A stretch of DNA of 64,000 bases from Streptomyces sp. NRRL F-5135 (GCF_000719775.1 NZ_JOHR01000009.1:416450-480449); one strand, 5' to 3'. Numbered from the stretch's first letter, positions 1-8,426 are shown. A program made the numbers and translations. Notes: a model not told the origin generated them from the sequence alone.

Positions 1-786
1 GACGCAGGCGGCCAGTACGTCGTGGTGCAGGGCGGCGAGCAGGTCCGGCAGCCGTCCGCGCTCCTCGGCCCGGGAGAGCAGCGAGGCGGCGGCGGGCGCG
101 CTGGTGAAGGTGACGGCGTCCACGGTGCGTGCGACGACCGCGTCGATGAGCCGGTCGACGGGAGCGAGGTCCTCCGGGGGCATCCACCGGTAGACGGGCA
201 CGACGACCACGTCGGCGCCCCCTTCCTCCAGCGCCTCGACGAAGCCGGGCAGGGGTTCGCCGTGCAGCTGCAGCGCGACCCGGCGGCCCTCGACGCCCTG
301 CGCCAGCAGCCGGTCGAGCACCTCGGCCATCGACTCGGAGGACGGCGACCAGGACTCCGTGAGCCCGGCGGCGCGGATGGCGCCCTTGACCTTGGGGCCG
401 CGGGCCAGCAGCTCGACACCGCGCAGGGTGGACAGGAGGGCCTCGCCGTGGCCCCAGCCGTCGGCGGCCTCGACCCAGCCGCGGAAGCCGATCGCCGTGG
501 TCGCCACGACCACGTCGGGGACGTGGTCGATCAGCTCCTTGGTGGCGGTGAGCAGCTCCGTGTCGTCCGCGAGCTGCACGATGCGCAGCGCGGGCGCGTG
601 GACGACGGAGCCGCCGCGCCGCTGGAGCAGCGCGCCGAGTTCGTCGGCCCGCCGGGCGGCGGTGACCCCGATCGTGAAACCGGCGAGGGGGCCGTGCGGT
701 GGCGAGCCGTGCCGCTCGGCACCGTGCCGCTCGGCACCGGTTCGCTCGGCGCCGGGTTGCCCGGGGCCGGTTCGCTGGTCGTCCAT
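1..786 (-). CDS. nnaR: HemD-domain nitrate/nitrite regulator, NnaR type (3' part cut by window edge)
   Basis: The 262 visible residues are a uroporphyrinogen-III-synthase fold: an opening GFTIGVTAARRADELGALL, then VVHAPALRIV, VVVATTAIGFRGWVEAAD and VDAVTFTSAPAAASLL. The ATG at 786 is preceded by a GGGAGG-like site; the first 30 residues are a Gly/Glu/Arg/His-rich repeat (GAERHGAERHG) that is probably disordered. The frame is still open at base 1. In S. coelicolor the gene next to narK encodes NnaR, a HemD-like domain fused to an OmpR-type winged helix that works with GlnR on nitrate and nitrite assimilation genes. The adjacency to narK here supports that reading, but the DNA-binding half lies outside the window. 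A genuine haem-pathway HemD is the alternative. A 12-bp AT-rich palindrome lies at 959-970 upstream of the start. Confidence 0.75.
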   Translation of the reverse strand, partial: MDDQRTGPGQPGAERTGAERHGAERHGSPPHGPLAGFTIGVTAARRADELGALLQRRGGSVVHAPALRIVQLADDTELLTATKELIDHVPDVVVATTAIGFRGWVEAADGWGHGEALLSTLRGVELLARGPKVKGAIRAAGLTESWSPSSESMAEVLDRLLAQGVEGRRVALQLHGEPLPGFVEALEEGGADVVVVPVYRWMPPEDLAPVDRLIDAVVARTVDAVTFTSAPAAASLLSRAEERGRLPDLLAALHHDVLAACV

Positions 787-1081
787 GCCCGCTCCTCCCT
801 GTCGCTACGTCTGCCGGCTTCCCGTTACCCGTGACGACGTTCCCCGTGATGACTTCCCCGTGACCGTTTCCGGTGACCATTTCTGGCGACAACGGACGTG
901 ACGACCGAGCCTGTCAACAACAGATGACGGACTCGGTTCGCTGTCATTTCCCGGCCGTTACGTATACGTACACCACTACCGCATCACCACGTCGGGCCGC
1001 GTCGGGGCAGCGGCGGGGCCGGGGCAGGAGCGGCGAACGGTGCTCCCGGCATCCCACCTGCTCCGGCCCGCTCCCGCCGGC

Positions 1082-2473
1082 TCACACCTCGGCGTAGCTG
1101 AGCCGGGCCTCCGTCTGCTCCGTCACGGCGTCCTCCCGTGTCGCCTCCCGTGCCGTGCGGCGAAGGTATACCGCCCACGTCAGGGTGAAGCAGACGGCGT
1201 AGAAGACCAGGAAGACGACGAAGGCCGCGGTCCCGGTGCCCGCGCTCTGGAAGGACTGCCGGAAGGCGAGGTTGATGGCGAGCCCGCCGAGCGCGCCGAC
1301 GGCCCCGATGAGCCCCATGGACGCCCCGGACAGCCGGCGCCCGTACGCGGCCGCGGCCTCGCCCGCCATCCCCTTCCGCAGCGCCTTCGCCTGGAAGATG
1401 CCGGGGATCATCTTGTAGGTGGAGCCGTTGCCGAGGCCGGTGAGCAGGAAGAGCGCGACGAACCCGACGAGGAAGACGCCCATCGACTCGATCAGGGAGG
1501 CGTAGATCACGACGGCGGTGGCGACGGCCATGGCGGCGAAGTTCCACAGCGTGATCCGCGCCCCGCCGTACTGGTCGGCGAGCTTGCCCCCGACCGGCCG
1601 GACGAGCGAACCGAGCAGCGGTCCGATGAACGTCAGGGACGCCGCCTGCAGGGGGGTGCGGCCGAACTGGGTCTGGAGGACCAGGCCGAACGCGAAGCTG
1701 TAGCCGATGAACGAACCGAACGTCCCTATATAGAGGACGGCCATGATCCAGGTGTGCCGGTCGCGCACGGCCTCGGCCGCCGCACCCGTGTCGTTCTTCA
1801 CGGGCGCCAGGTTGTCCATGAACAGGGCCGCGCACACGGCCGCGGCGATGATCAGCGGGATGTACACGCCGAGCACGATCCGCGGGTGCGCGGCGCCCGC
1901 GGTGCCGATCACCAGCAGCCCGATCAGCTGCACGACGGGTACCCCGATGTTCCCGCCGCCGGCGTTCAGCCCGAGGGCCCAGCCCTTCTTCCGCAGCGGG
2001 AAGAAGGAGTTGATGTTGGTCATGGAGGAGGCGAAGTTGCCGCCGCCGACCCCGGTGAGCGCCGAGACGACCATGAAGTTGGTGTACGAGGTCCCCGGCT
2101 CCATCACGGCGAAGGCGGCGGCGGTCGGCACGAGCAGCAGCAGCGCGCTGATCACCGTCCAGTTCCGCCCGCCGAAGCGCGCCACGGCGAAGGTGTACGG
2201 CACGCGGGCGATCGAGCCGACCAGGGTGGCCATGCCGATCAGGAAGAACTTCCCGGCCGGGTCGATGCCGTACTCGGGGCCCATGAACAGGACCATGACC
2301 GACCACAGGGTCCAGATGGAGAACCCGATGTGTTCGGAGAGTACGGAGAAGAGCAGGTTGCGCCGTGCGATCCGCTCGCCGGTGTCACGCCAGAAGGTCT
2401 CGTCCTCCGGGTCCCACCGCTCGATCCAGCGGCCCCCTTTACGACGTGCGGTGGTGGTGGTCGGGGCAGTCAT
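1082..2473 (-). CDS. narK: Nitrate/nitrite MFS transporter NarK
   Basis: This is a 463-residue, twelve-helix major facilitator of the nitrate-nitrite porter family. Characteristic pieces are the N-terminal RWDPEDETFW, the glycine-rich signature GVGGGNFASSMTNINSFFP followed by KKGWALGLNAGGGNIG, and the second-half TGLGNGSTYKMIP. The predicted role is nitrate uptake and/or nitrite extrusion across the cytoplasmic membrane for assimilation. A GTG at 2476 directly precedes the ATG at 2473; the ATG is chosen because the GGGAGG site ends four bases before it but only one base before the GTG. It lies upstream of, and on the same strand as, the NnaR-type regulator gene, separated by 295 bp. A possible GlnR half-box lies about 50 bp upstream of the start. 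Confidence 0.9.
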   Translation of the reverse strand: MTAPTTTTARRKGGRWIERWDPEDETFWRDTGERIARRNLLFSVLSEHIGFSIWTLWSVMVLFMGPEYGIDPAGKFFLIGMATLVGSIARVPYTFAVARFGGRNWTVISALLLLVPTAAAFAVMEPGTSYTNFMVVSALTGVGGGNFASSMTNINSFFPLRKKGWALGLNAGGGNIGVPVVQLIGLLVIGTAGAAHPRIVLGVYIPLIIAAAVCAALFMDNLAPVKNDTGAAAEAVRDRHTWIMAVLYIGTFGSFIGYSFAFGLVLQTQFGRTPLQAASLTFIGPLLGSLVRPVGGKLADQYGGARITLWNFAAMAVATAVVIYASLIESMGVFLVGFVALFLLTGLGNGSTYKMIPGIFQAKALRKGMAGEAAAAYGRRLSGASMGLIGAVGALGGLAINLAFRQSFQSAGTGTAAFVVFLVFYAVCFTLTWAVYLRRTAREATREDAVTEQTEARLSYAEV

Positions 2474-2524
2474 CACGCCTCCCGGACGGGGATCGGTTGG
2501 TGGTCCCGACCGTAGGTACGTCGC

Positions 2525-2540
2525 GTTTCACCGCCGTGCC
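2525..2540 (-). promoter_or_regulatory. Possible GlnR-type binding site upstream of narK
   Basis: Read on the minus strand the site is GGCAC-GGCGGT-GAAAC, close to one a-b pair of the GlnR consensus gTnAc-n6-GaAAc; the T of the first half is replaced by G. It lies 52-67 bp upstream of the narK ATG, a sensible position for nitrogen control. Only one good pair is visible, so this is a suggestion. Confidence 0.35.
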
Positions 2541-2635
2541 TCACGAGGTGACCGGAAGGCAACCTTGCTCTCACCCGGTCGCGCCGCGTGCTGTGAGCGG
2601 GCCCGCCGGCGCCGCCCGGCCCCGGGTACGCCGCA

Positions 2636-2665
2636 CGGCCTTCTGACATCGATGTCAGAAGGCCG
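2636..2665. terminator. 30-bp perfect palindrome between the DUF6879 cassette and narK
   Basis: Bases 2636-2665 are fully self-complementary around a central ATCGAT, with arms CGGCCTTCTGACATC. The element starts 41 bp past the stop of the DUF6879 gene and lies 163 bp upstream of narK. As RNA it would fold into a stem of about 13 bp with a tight loop, so a terminator for the minus-strand cassette is the simplest reading. A dimeric-protein operator is the alternative because there is no spacer. Confidence 0.6.
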
Positions 2666-2705
2666 GGATCGGTAACGTGCGGGAGATCGGACGGAGGAAC
2701 CGCGA

Positions 2706-3326
2706 TCAGACGGAGGAACCGCTGACGGCCGGTGCCTCGAGCGGCAGGATCTCCCGCTCGAAGAACTCCTGGAAGGGTTCGGCCCTGCCGTACAGGGTGT
2801 CGAATCCGGCCGAGGTCTCCGCGATCAGCGCCGGGTCGGTGTACCGGCGCGCCCCGTCCGCGTTCCCGTCGTCGTCGTACACCACCTCGTACATGGCCCG
2901 GTCCCCGAGGATCACCACTTCGGGTACGGGTCCGGTCCGCTCGATGTCCGCGATCCGCCGGGCGTCCATCACCCTGACGGGATCACCCAGCTCCTGGCGC
3001 AGCCGGAGCACATGGAATTCCCATTGCACATAGGGGGTCACCGGGAATTCCACCACCCGAAGGCGGCGCTGCGTGATTCCGAGGTCCGCCACCTCCGCCA
3101 ATTGCCGGGTATAGATCTCGCGCTTCTCCTCGATGAGCGAGAGCGCGTTTTCCCATTCCCCGGCGGCGAACGCCTCCCAGCTCGGGAAGCCGCGTTCCTT
3201 GAATTGCTGGCCGCGTTCCAGTTTGTTCAGGTACCGGATTCCGCTCCGGAAGATCCGGTAGAAGTCCTCGTGGTAGCTCGGCCGGTCGAGTCGGTCGGAT
3301 ACGCCTTGGGCGAAGGAATCAAACAC
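2706..3326 (-). CDS. DUF6879 family protein
   Basis: This 206-residue soluble protein has the DUF6879 pattern: LNKLERGQQFKERGFPSWEAF, a long helix, then GITQRRLRVVEFPVTPYVQWEF followed by a hydrophilic stretch ending in EVVILGDRAMYEVVYDDDG. The molecular function of the family is unknown; members are frequent in actinomycete accessory regions next to small regulatory genes. Its ATG overlaps the end of the upstream 89-residue gene by 8 bases, so the two are almost certainly translated together. Base composition is lower in GC than the flanking core genes, consistent with acquisition. No signal peptide or membrane helix is seen. The palindrome at 2636-2665 probably ends the transcript. Confidence 0.8.
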   Translation of the reverse strand: MFDSFAQGVSDRLDRPSYHEDFYRIFRSGIRYLNKLERGQQFKERGFPSWEAFAAGEWENALSLIEEKREIYTRQLAEVADLGITQRRLRVVEFPVTPYVQWEFHVLRLRQELGDPVRVMDARRIADIERTGPVPEVVILGDRAMYEVVYDDDGNADGARRYTDPALIAETSAGFDTLYGRAEPFQEFFEREILPLEAPAVSGSSV

Positions 3327-3588
3327 CGGGGATGTCCGGCTTCGCCGCGATCAGCATGTTCCTGGGAATGACCACGAGCCGCTCGTCGAGGCCGATCGAG
3401 ACGCCCGCGGGCAGGTTCCTGCCGAGGGAATCGGTGAGATCCCGGCCGATCACCGCCACGTCCCCGTTCTCCAGCTCCCAGATGTCGGGGCAGTCGGGGG
3501 TGTCGGTCGTGTGGCCTAATTCCTGTGGAGATTTCCCCAACCGCTTCTTGAATCCCGTCGTCGGATCAGCTTCCCATGGCCTGGCCAT
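3319..3588 (-). CDS. Small hypothetical protein, first gene of the DUF6879 cassette
   Basis: The protein has 89 residues and starts at an ATG with a good AGGAG site seven bases upstream. It opens with ARPWEADPTTGFKKRLGKS and continues with IWELENGDVAVIGRD and LDERLVVIPRNMLIAA, suggesting a compact beta-rich fold. I do not recognise a named domain, but a small protein of this kind ahead of a DUF6879 gene is a recurring actinomycete arrangement. The 8-base overlap with the next gene implies a fixed stoichiometry or a shared complex. It is transcribed away from the STAND NTPase pair at 3894, with both promoters in the 305-bp gap. Confidence 0.7.
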   Translation of the reverse strand: MARPWEADPTTGFKKRLGKSPQELGHTTDTPDCPDIWELENGDVAVIGRDLTDSLGRNLPAGVSIGLDERLVVIPRNMLIAAKPDIPGV

Positions 3589-3893
3589 AGCGTCTCCTGT
3601 CGCCGAATATTGTTCGACGGCACCTTATCATTCGGCACCCGCCGGACCCCTGCTCGTCGACCAACTCTGTCCAAAACAGTCCGCAATCCGACGCGGAATG
3701 ACGGAATCTCCCTCTGCGTCGCGCCAGGAGAATGCCTCCTTGCCACACAGGGCTCAAGAGTGTATCAATATTTGATCAGGAAAAGATCGTACCGCCCACC
3801 TCGCCACTCGCCTCATTATCGGATCTACATACACGCGAGAGCCGTACAGGGGAGAGGTGACGGGCGGCGACACGGTACGGGGGAGCTGAAGCT
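3589..3893. promoter_or_regulatory. Divergent, AT-richer intergenic region with small inverted repeats
   Basis: This gap separates the minus-strand DUF6879 cassette from the plus-strand STAND pair and must hold both promoters. It is clearly less GC-rich than its surroundings. Visible structure: atcaa-tat-ttgat at 3764-3776 followed by gatcaggaaaagatc, and aggag-aatgc-ctcct at 3727-3741. The first is a plausible operator. I could not pick convincing -35/-10 pairs. Confidence 0.35.
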
Positions 3894-4307
3894 GTGGATC
3901 CGGAAATCAGTTCACTCGCGCAGGGCGCGGGAGCCACATTGGTCACGCTGATGGTCACCGACGCCTGGGAGCGCGCCCGCGAGGGTGTCACCCGGATCTG
4001 GCGCCACGTCCAGCCCGAGCGGGCCGATTCCGTCGCCGCGGAGCTGGAGGTCAGCCGGGAGGACGTCCTGGCCGCGCACGCCGCCGACGACCGGCAGAGC
4101 ATGGACGAGCTGCGCGCCCAGTGGCAGGGCCGGCTCCGGCGGCTGCTCGTCGCCCACCCCGAGGCGGCGGAGGAACTGCGCCGGCTGCTCGACGCGATCG
4201 ATCCGGCGTCGGCCGGCGCCGCCCCGACGGTCACCCAGCACGCGACGGCCTCCGGGCAGGCCCGGGTCTACCAGGCGGGACGAGACCAGCACAGCACCGA
4301 GCGATGA
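3894..4307 (+). CDS. Small helical protein paired with a STAND NTPase; carries a C-terminal VYQAGRDQH motif
   Basis: The 137-residue protein is mostly helical: ALAQ-like opening SSLAQGAGATLVTLMVTDAW, then a charged region rich in Arg/Glu/Ala with an RLRRLL patch around residues 88-93. It ends in VYQAGRDQHSTER (residues 125-137). A nearly identical motif, VYQASGDQHITE, starts at residue 40 of the next gene product, and the two genes overlap by ATGA at 4304-4307. No enzymatic motif is visible. The layout suggests an adaptor or partner of the NTPase, possibly with the shared motif marking a common oligomerisation or ligand site. This is inference; the motif itself is directly visible. Confidence 0.75.
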   Translation: MDPEISSLAQGAGATLVTLMVTDAWERAREGVTRIWRHVQPERADSVAAELEVSREDVLAAHAADDRQSMDELRAQWQGRLRRLLVAHPEAAEELRRLLDAIDPASAGAAPTVTQHATASGQARVYQAGRDQHSTER

Positions 4308-6595
4308 CGACAGGCGGCGCGACCGACGACGACGACGCGACCGACGACGACGGCGGCGGCGGCGGCGCGACGAACGGCCGCGGCGGCGCGATGGACGGCC
4401 GCGCCGCGAACGACGGCCGCGTCTACCAGGCGTCCGGCGACCAGCACATCACCGAGCACCATCATTACGGGTACCGGCCCGGCGACCGCGCCGACGGCGG
4501 ACACCCCGACAGCGCCGACCGCGCCGGCAGCCGCTCCGGCGCGCGCTTCGACGGGCGGTTCGACGACCGCGATCGGCACCCGGCGGCCCCCGACTCCGTC
4601 CGCCGCCCGACCGTCGGCCGCGCCCCGGTCGTCCTGCGCGACCGTGCCGAGGTGCTGGCGCGCCTGCGGGAGAGCGTCGCGCCGGGCCGGGGCGACGAGG
4701 TCTACGTCCTGCACGGCATGGGCGGCTGCGGCAAGACGGCCGTCGCCTCCGCGTTCTTCGAGTACGCCACCGCCGGGGGAGCCCGCGTCGGCCTGTGGGT
4801 CAACGCCTCCGACCGGGCGAGCCTGCGCGCGGGCATGCTCGCGGTGGCGGCCGACCGGGGAGCCGGCGACGGCGAACTGCTGGCCGCCCGCAACGGCTAC
4901 CGGTCGGCCGCCGACCTGGTCTGGGAGCGCCTCGACCACTCCCCCGAGCCCTGGCTGCTGGTGCTCGACAACGCCGACGACCCGGCGATCCTGCGCGACG
5001 GCAGCTGGCTGCGCGGCAGCCCGCGCGGCACGGTCGTGGTCACGACCCGCAGATCGGCGGCGCGCTGGTGGCCGGGCGCGGAGTTGCAGCACGTCGGCGT
5101 ACTGCCCCGGGAGGACGCCGCGCGCGTCCTGTGCGACCTGGCGCCGCACAGCGGCACACCGGCCCAGGCGGCCGAGGTCGCGGACCGGCTGGGCCGGCTG
5201 CCGCTGGCACTCACGCTCGCGGGCGGCTTCCTCTCCCACCAAGTGATCGACCCGTGGACCATGGACGCCTACGGGCGCCGGCTGGACGAGGGCGAGCGGG
5301 TCGCGCTCATCGATCAAGGAGCTGACGCATTGGCCGACGAGGACCCCCGGCAGCTGGTCGGCCGGACCTGGCAACTGACCCTAGACGCCTTCGAGACCAA
5401 CGGCCTGCCCGAAGCGGCCGTGCTGCTGCGGCTGCTGGCCCGGCTGGCCCCCGAGCCACTGCCTCTGTCGCTGCTGGGCCGCCCGGAGATCGGCGACGTA
5501 CTGCCGCGCGCCCGGGCCGAGACGGCGCTGCGGGCGCTGCTCGACCACTCGCTCACCGAACGGGTCGACATCGGCGTGCGCTGCGTGCGGAGCCATGGCG
5601 TCCTGCTCGACAGCGTGGCCGCCGCGACGCCGCCCGCGCTCCGCGGCACGCTGGACGCGACGGCGGCCCGGCTCCTCGACGCGGCCGTACCGGCCCGGCC
5701 GGACGCCGGTCCGTACGACCCCGTGTCACGCCTCCTCGCGCCCCATGTCCTGGCCCTGCTGCGCCGGGTCACGGAGCCGTCCGCGGCGGCCTGCGTACTG
5801 GCCGTCGCGACCCGGCTGGCCGTCGCGCTGCACCGCACCGGCGACTACCCCTCCGCCGAGGAGACGGCCCACGCCGCGGCCGACCTCGGCGCCGGCGCGC
5901 TCGGCGCGGAACACCGCCTCGTGCTGGCGGCCCGGTCGAGGCAGGGCCGGGCCCTGTTCCGGCTCGGCAGGTACGCGGAGGCCGAGACCCTGCTGAGCCG
6001 GATCCGCGCCACCCAGGAACGGCTGTTCGGCCCGGAGGACCCGGACACGCTGGACAGCTGCCACGGCCTCCAGCTCGTCCTCGTCAACCTCGGCCGCCGG
6101 GACGAGGCCCTCGCCCTCCTGCGCACCACGGCAGCGGCCCGCCACCGGACGCTGGGCCCCGAGCACCCGCTGACCCTGCGCTCCCGTTCCAGCCTGCTGA
6201 CGATGCTGACCGCCGCCGAACTGGCCACGGCGGAGGGCCGGTCGCTGCTGTCCCTGCCCGACGAGTGCCGGCGCCACCTCGGCCCCGACCACACGGTCAC
6301 GCTGGGCGCCCGGCACAACCACGCGTGGGCGCTGTACGTCCTGGGCCGGCACGAGGCGGCCGAGGAAGAGATCCAGCACGTCACCGCGGCCTACCGCGAC
6401 CGCTTCGGCCCCGACTACCCCATCGCGCTCGCGGCCCAGCAACTGCTCGCCCGCACCCGGTCGGCACTCGGCCGGACGGACTCGGGGATCGAGCTGATGA
6501 CGGACGTCGTCGCCCGCCGCGCCCACGCGCTCGGCCCCGACCACCCCTTCACCGCCGCGAGCCGCCGGCTGCTGGACGAACTCACCGCCCACTGA
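4304..6595 (+). CDS. STAND (NB-ARC) NTPase with C-terminal tetratricopeptide repeats
   Basis: The 763-residue protein starts at the ATG that overlaps the upstream stop. Residues 1-35 are a Gly/Asp-rich linker; 40-55 carry VYQASGDQHITEHHHY. The NTPase core has P-loop HGMGGCGKT (137-145), Walker B WLLVLDNADD (217-226), the sensor-like VVVTTRR and the GRLPLALTLAGG motif near 297-308. From about residue 500 onward there are kinesin-light-chain-like TPRs with LGPEHPLTL and LGPDHTVTLGARHN signatures. Such proteins act as ligand-gated switches in signalling or in defence against phage and foreign DNA. No effector domain such as a nuclease, TIR or protease is fused, so any effector would have to be supplied in trans. 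Confidence 0.88.
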   Translation: MTTGGATDDDDATDDDGGGGGATNGRGGAMDGRAANDGRVYQASGDQHITEHHHYGYRPGDRADGGHPDSADRAGSRSGARFDGRFDDRDRHPAAPDSVRRPTVGRAPVVLRDRAEVLARLRESVAPGRGDEVYVLHGMGGCGKTAVASAFFEYATAGGARVGLWVNASDRASLRAGMLAVAADRGAGDGELLAARNGYRSAADLVWERLDHSPEPWLLVLDNADDPAILRDGSWLRGSPRGTVVVTTRRSAARWWPGAELQHVGVLPREDAARVLCDLAPHSGTPAQAAEVADRLGRLPLALTLAGGFLSHQVIDPWTMDAYGRRLDEGERVALIDQGADALADEDPRQLVGRTWQLTLDAFETNGLPEAAVLLRLLARLAPEPLPLSLLGRPEIGDVLPRARAETALRALLDHSLTERVDIGVRCVRSHGVLLDSVAAATPPALRGTLDATAARLLDAAVPARPDAGPYDPVSRLLAPHVLALLRRVTEPSAAACVLAVATRLAVALHRTGDYPSAEETAHAAADLGAGALGAEHRLVLAARSRQGRALFRLGRYAEAETLLSRIRATQERLFGPEDPDTLDSCHGLQLVLVNLGRRDEALALLRTTAAARHRTLGPEHPLTLRSRSSLLTMLTAAELATAEGRSLLSLPDECRRHLGPDHTVTLGARHNHAWALYVLGRHEAAEEEIQHVTAAYRDRFGPDYPIALAAQQLLARTRSALGRTDSGIELMTDVVARRAHALGPDHPFTAASRRLLDELTAH

Positions 6596-6755
6596 CGCAC
6601 GCCCGCCACCCGCTCGGGGCCGGCGGCACGTCAGCCGTGGGCGTCACGGTCTCCGGTGTCCCCTGTCTCCGGTGTCCTCTGTCGCGAACAGCGCACGGCA
6701 CGACCCGACATCGCGACACGAACCCCCGGCGCGCTTCTCGCTGCGGACGTACGCG

Positions 6756-7031
6756 CTACCGCGCCCGCCGGTAGCTGCTGCCGTCGCGCGGGCGCTCCAG
6801 CAGGCCCGCAACGACCAGGTAGCGGCGCAGGGCCGCGCAGTCGTCGTGCACCGCGCGCAGCGCGTCGTTGACCTCGCGCTCGGTGTAGGCGCGGTCCCGC
6901 TCGAAGAGCGTCTCCGTGAGGTGGACGAGCAACTGCTCGCGGCGGGCCGGTCGGCGGGGGATCACGGTCAGCCGGCCGCCGGAGAACAGATCGGCCACCC
7001 CGCGCGCACCCGCGGTCGCGTTGTCGGACAT
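6756..7031 (-). CDS. DUF2087 domain protein
   Basis: This 91-residue protein matches the DUF2087 pattern: LFSGGRLTVIPRRPARREQLLVHL, then a helical segment with TEREVNDALRAVHDDCAALRRYL and a closing GLLERPRDGSSYRR. The family is a small winged-helix-like domain usually found alone or behind a regulator; the arrangement suggests a DNA- or RNA-binding role, but function is unproven. An ATG at 7031 with GAGG upstream is used. It is monocistronic, between the STAND gene on the opposite strand and the matB operon terminator. Confidence 0.8.
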   Translation of the reverse strand: MSDNATAGARGVADLFSGGRLTVIPRRPARREQLLVHLTETLFERDRAYTEREVNDALRAVHDDCAALRRYLVVAGLLERPRDGSSYRRAR

Positions 7032-7054
7032 GGCCGGAAGCCTCGTGCACCGGC

Positions 7055-7088
7055 CCGCCGCCCGGCAACGGATTTTGCCGGGCGGCGG
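7055..7088 (-). terminator. Terminator hairpin after the matA-matB-acyltransferase operon
   Basis: A 14-bp perfect stem, CCGCCGCCCGGCAA at 7055-7068 against its complement at 7075-7088, closes a six-base loop. It lies 43 bp past the stop codon of the acyltransferase on the minus strand. No U-tract follows, which is common in Streptomyces. Confidence 0.7.
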
Positions 7089-7130
7089 CGGGCGACGGGC
7101 GACGGCGGACCGGTCGACGCGGGCGCGGGA

Positions 7131-8426
7131 TCAGCCGTGTGCCGGCCTGCCCCGGCGGGCACCGGACCCGGCGGGCTTCGTGCCGTTCGGCCACAAACGT
7201 GGTTTCCGTTTGGCCGCGACGTCCTCGACCCAGCCCATCGCGAGGATCATCAGCGCCAGCAGCGGGAAGACCAGGACCAGGCTCAACGTCGAGTAGGCCG
7301 CGTCCAGTTGGGCGGAGAAGGCGTCGATGCCCGGGATGTTCCAGAGCTGGTCGACGAGCGGGACCGTGGCCATGATCAGGAGGTTGTGCCAGAGATAGAT
7401 CGTCACGGCACGGTTGTTGGCGAGCGTGATCACGGAGTCGTACCGCGCCAGCCGGCCCGGCAGTTCCTTCCAGGACGGGCTGTACTGGAGCAGGATCACG
7501 CAGAAGCCGAGGGACCAGGTCGCCTGGGCGAGCGGGATCTCGTCCAGGTTCCAGCCCTCCTCGGTGAGGTGGCCCGAGGCCCACCACAGGGCGAAGGCCA
7601 TCGTGAAGAACGCCACGGAGACCGTCACATAGCGCGGGACCTTCTCGAACAGGCCGTCGTTGTACGCGAAACCCAGCACCCAGCACGCGCCGTAGACCGC
7701 GAAGTCGGTCAGCGCCCGGCCCGCCTCGCCGGGTATCTCCACCAGCCCGGTGCCGATGACCGCCGTCAGCGCGACCGGGAACGCCAGCGTCGCCCAGGGC
7801 AGCCTGCGGAAGGCCCACAGCAGCAGCGGCGAGGCGAGCACGAACCACAGGTACGCGCGGATGTACCAGAGCGGACCCGCCGCCTGGTCGGCCCAGGTGG
7901 AGTCCAGCAGGCCGCCCGGCGAACCGCTCTCCCACGGGTACGGCGGGGCCCCAACCGGGACGAGGTAGTTGGCCACCTTGGCCCACCCCCAGGCCCCCTC
8001 GTCCGTGCCCGGCTGCCAGCCCATCACGAACATCAGCGGCACGACGAGCGCCGCGAACGCCCACATCGGCGGCAGCAGCCTGCGCAGCCGCCCGCGGATG
8101 ACGCTCCACGGCGGGCGCTTCGACAGCGACCTGGCCATCAGCGACCCGGCCAGCGCGAACATCACGCCCATGGACGGGAAGAGGATGGTCAGCCACGCCC
8201 AGCCGAAGACGTGGTACACCACGACCCGCACCAGCGCGACGGCCCGCAGCAGGTCCAGGTAGCGGTCCCGGCCACCGGTCCGCGCGGGAGCGGGGGCGGC
8301 GGCCCGGGCGGGGTCCGGAACGGACTCCGCCGCGCCAGCCGCGCCCGCGCCCGCCGGATCCGGGTCGTCCGGACCGCCCGCACCCGCCGTCGACGGGCCG
8401 AACGGGTCGAGAGGTCGCGTACTCAT
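7131..8426 (-). CDS. Membrane acyltransferase, acyltransferase_3 family
   Basis: The 431-residue protein starts at the ATG that overlaps the matB stop by four bases (ATGA). After a 50-residue Pro/Ala-rich cytoplasmic segment, RDRYLDLLRAVALVRVVVYH (His72) is the family signature and proposed catalytic region. It is followed by about ten hydrophobic helices, including FPSMGVMFALAGSLMARSL and AVTIYLWHNLLIMATVPL. Members move acyl groups, commonly acetyl or succinyl, across the membrane onto sugars. Overlap with a deacetylase/glycosyltransferase gene suggests it modifies the same extracellular polysaccharide. Acceptor and donor cannot be read from sequence. Confidence 0.85.
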   Translation of the reverse strand: MSTRPLDPFGPSTAGAGGPDDPDPAGAGAAGAAESVPDPARAAAPAPARTGGRDRYLDLLRAVALVRVVVYHVFGWAWLTILFPSMGVMFALAGSLMARSLSKRPPWSVIRGRLRRLLPPMWAFAALVVPLMFVMGWQPGTDEGAWGWAKVANYLVPVGAPPYPWESGSPGGLLDSTWADQAAGPLWYIRAYLWFVLASPLLLWAFRRLPWATLAFPVALTAVIGTGLVEIPGEAGRALTDFAVYGACWVLGFAYNDGLFEKVPRYVTVSVAFFTMAFALWWASGHLTEEGWNLDEIPLAQATWSLGFCVILLQYSPSWKELPGRLARYDSVITLANNRAVTIYLWHNLLIMATVPLVDQLWNIPGIDAFSAQLDAAYSTLSLVLVFPLLALMILAMGWVEDVAAKRKPRLWPNGTKPAGSGARRGRPAHG

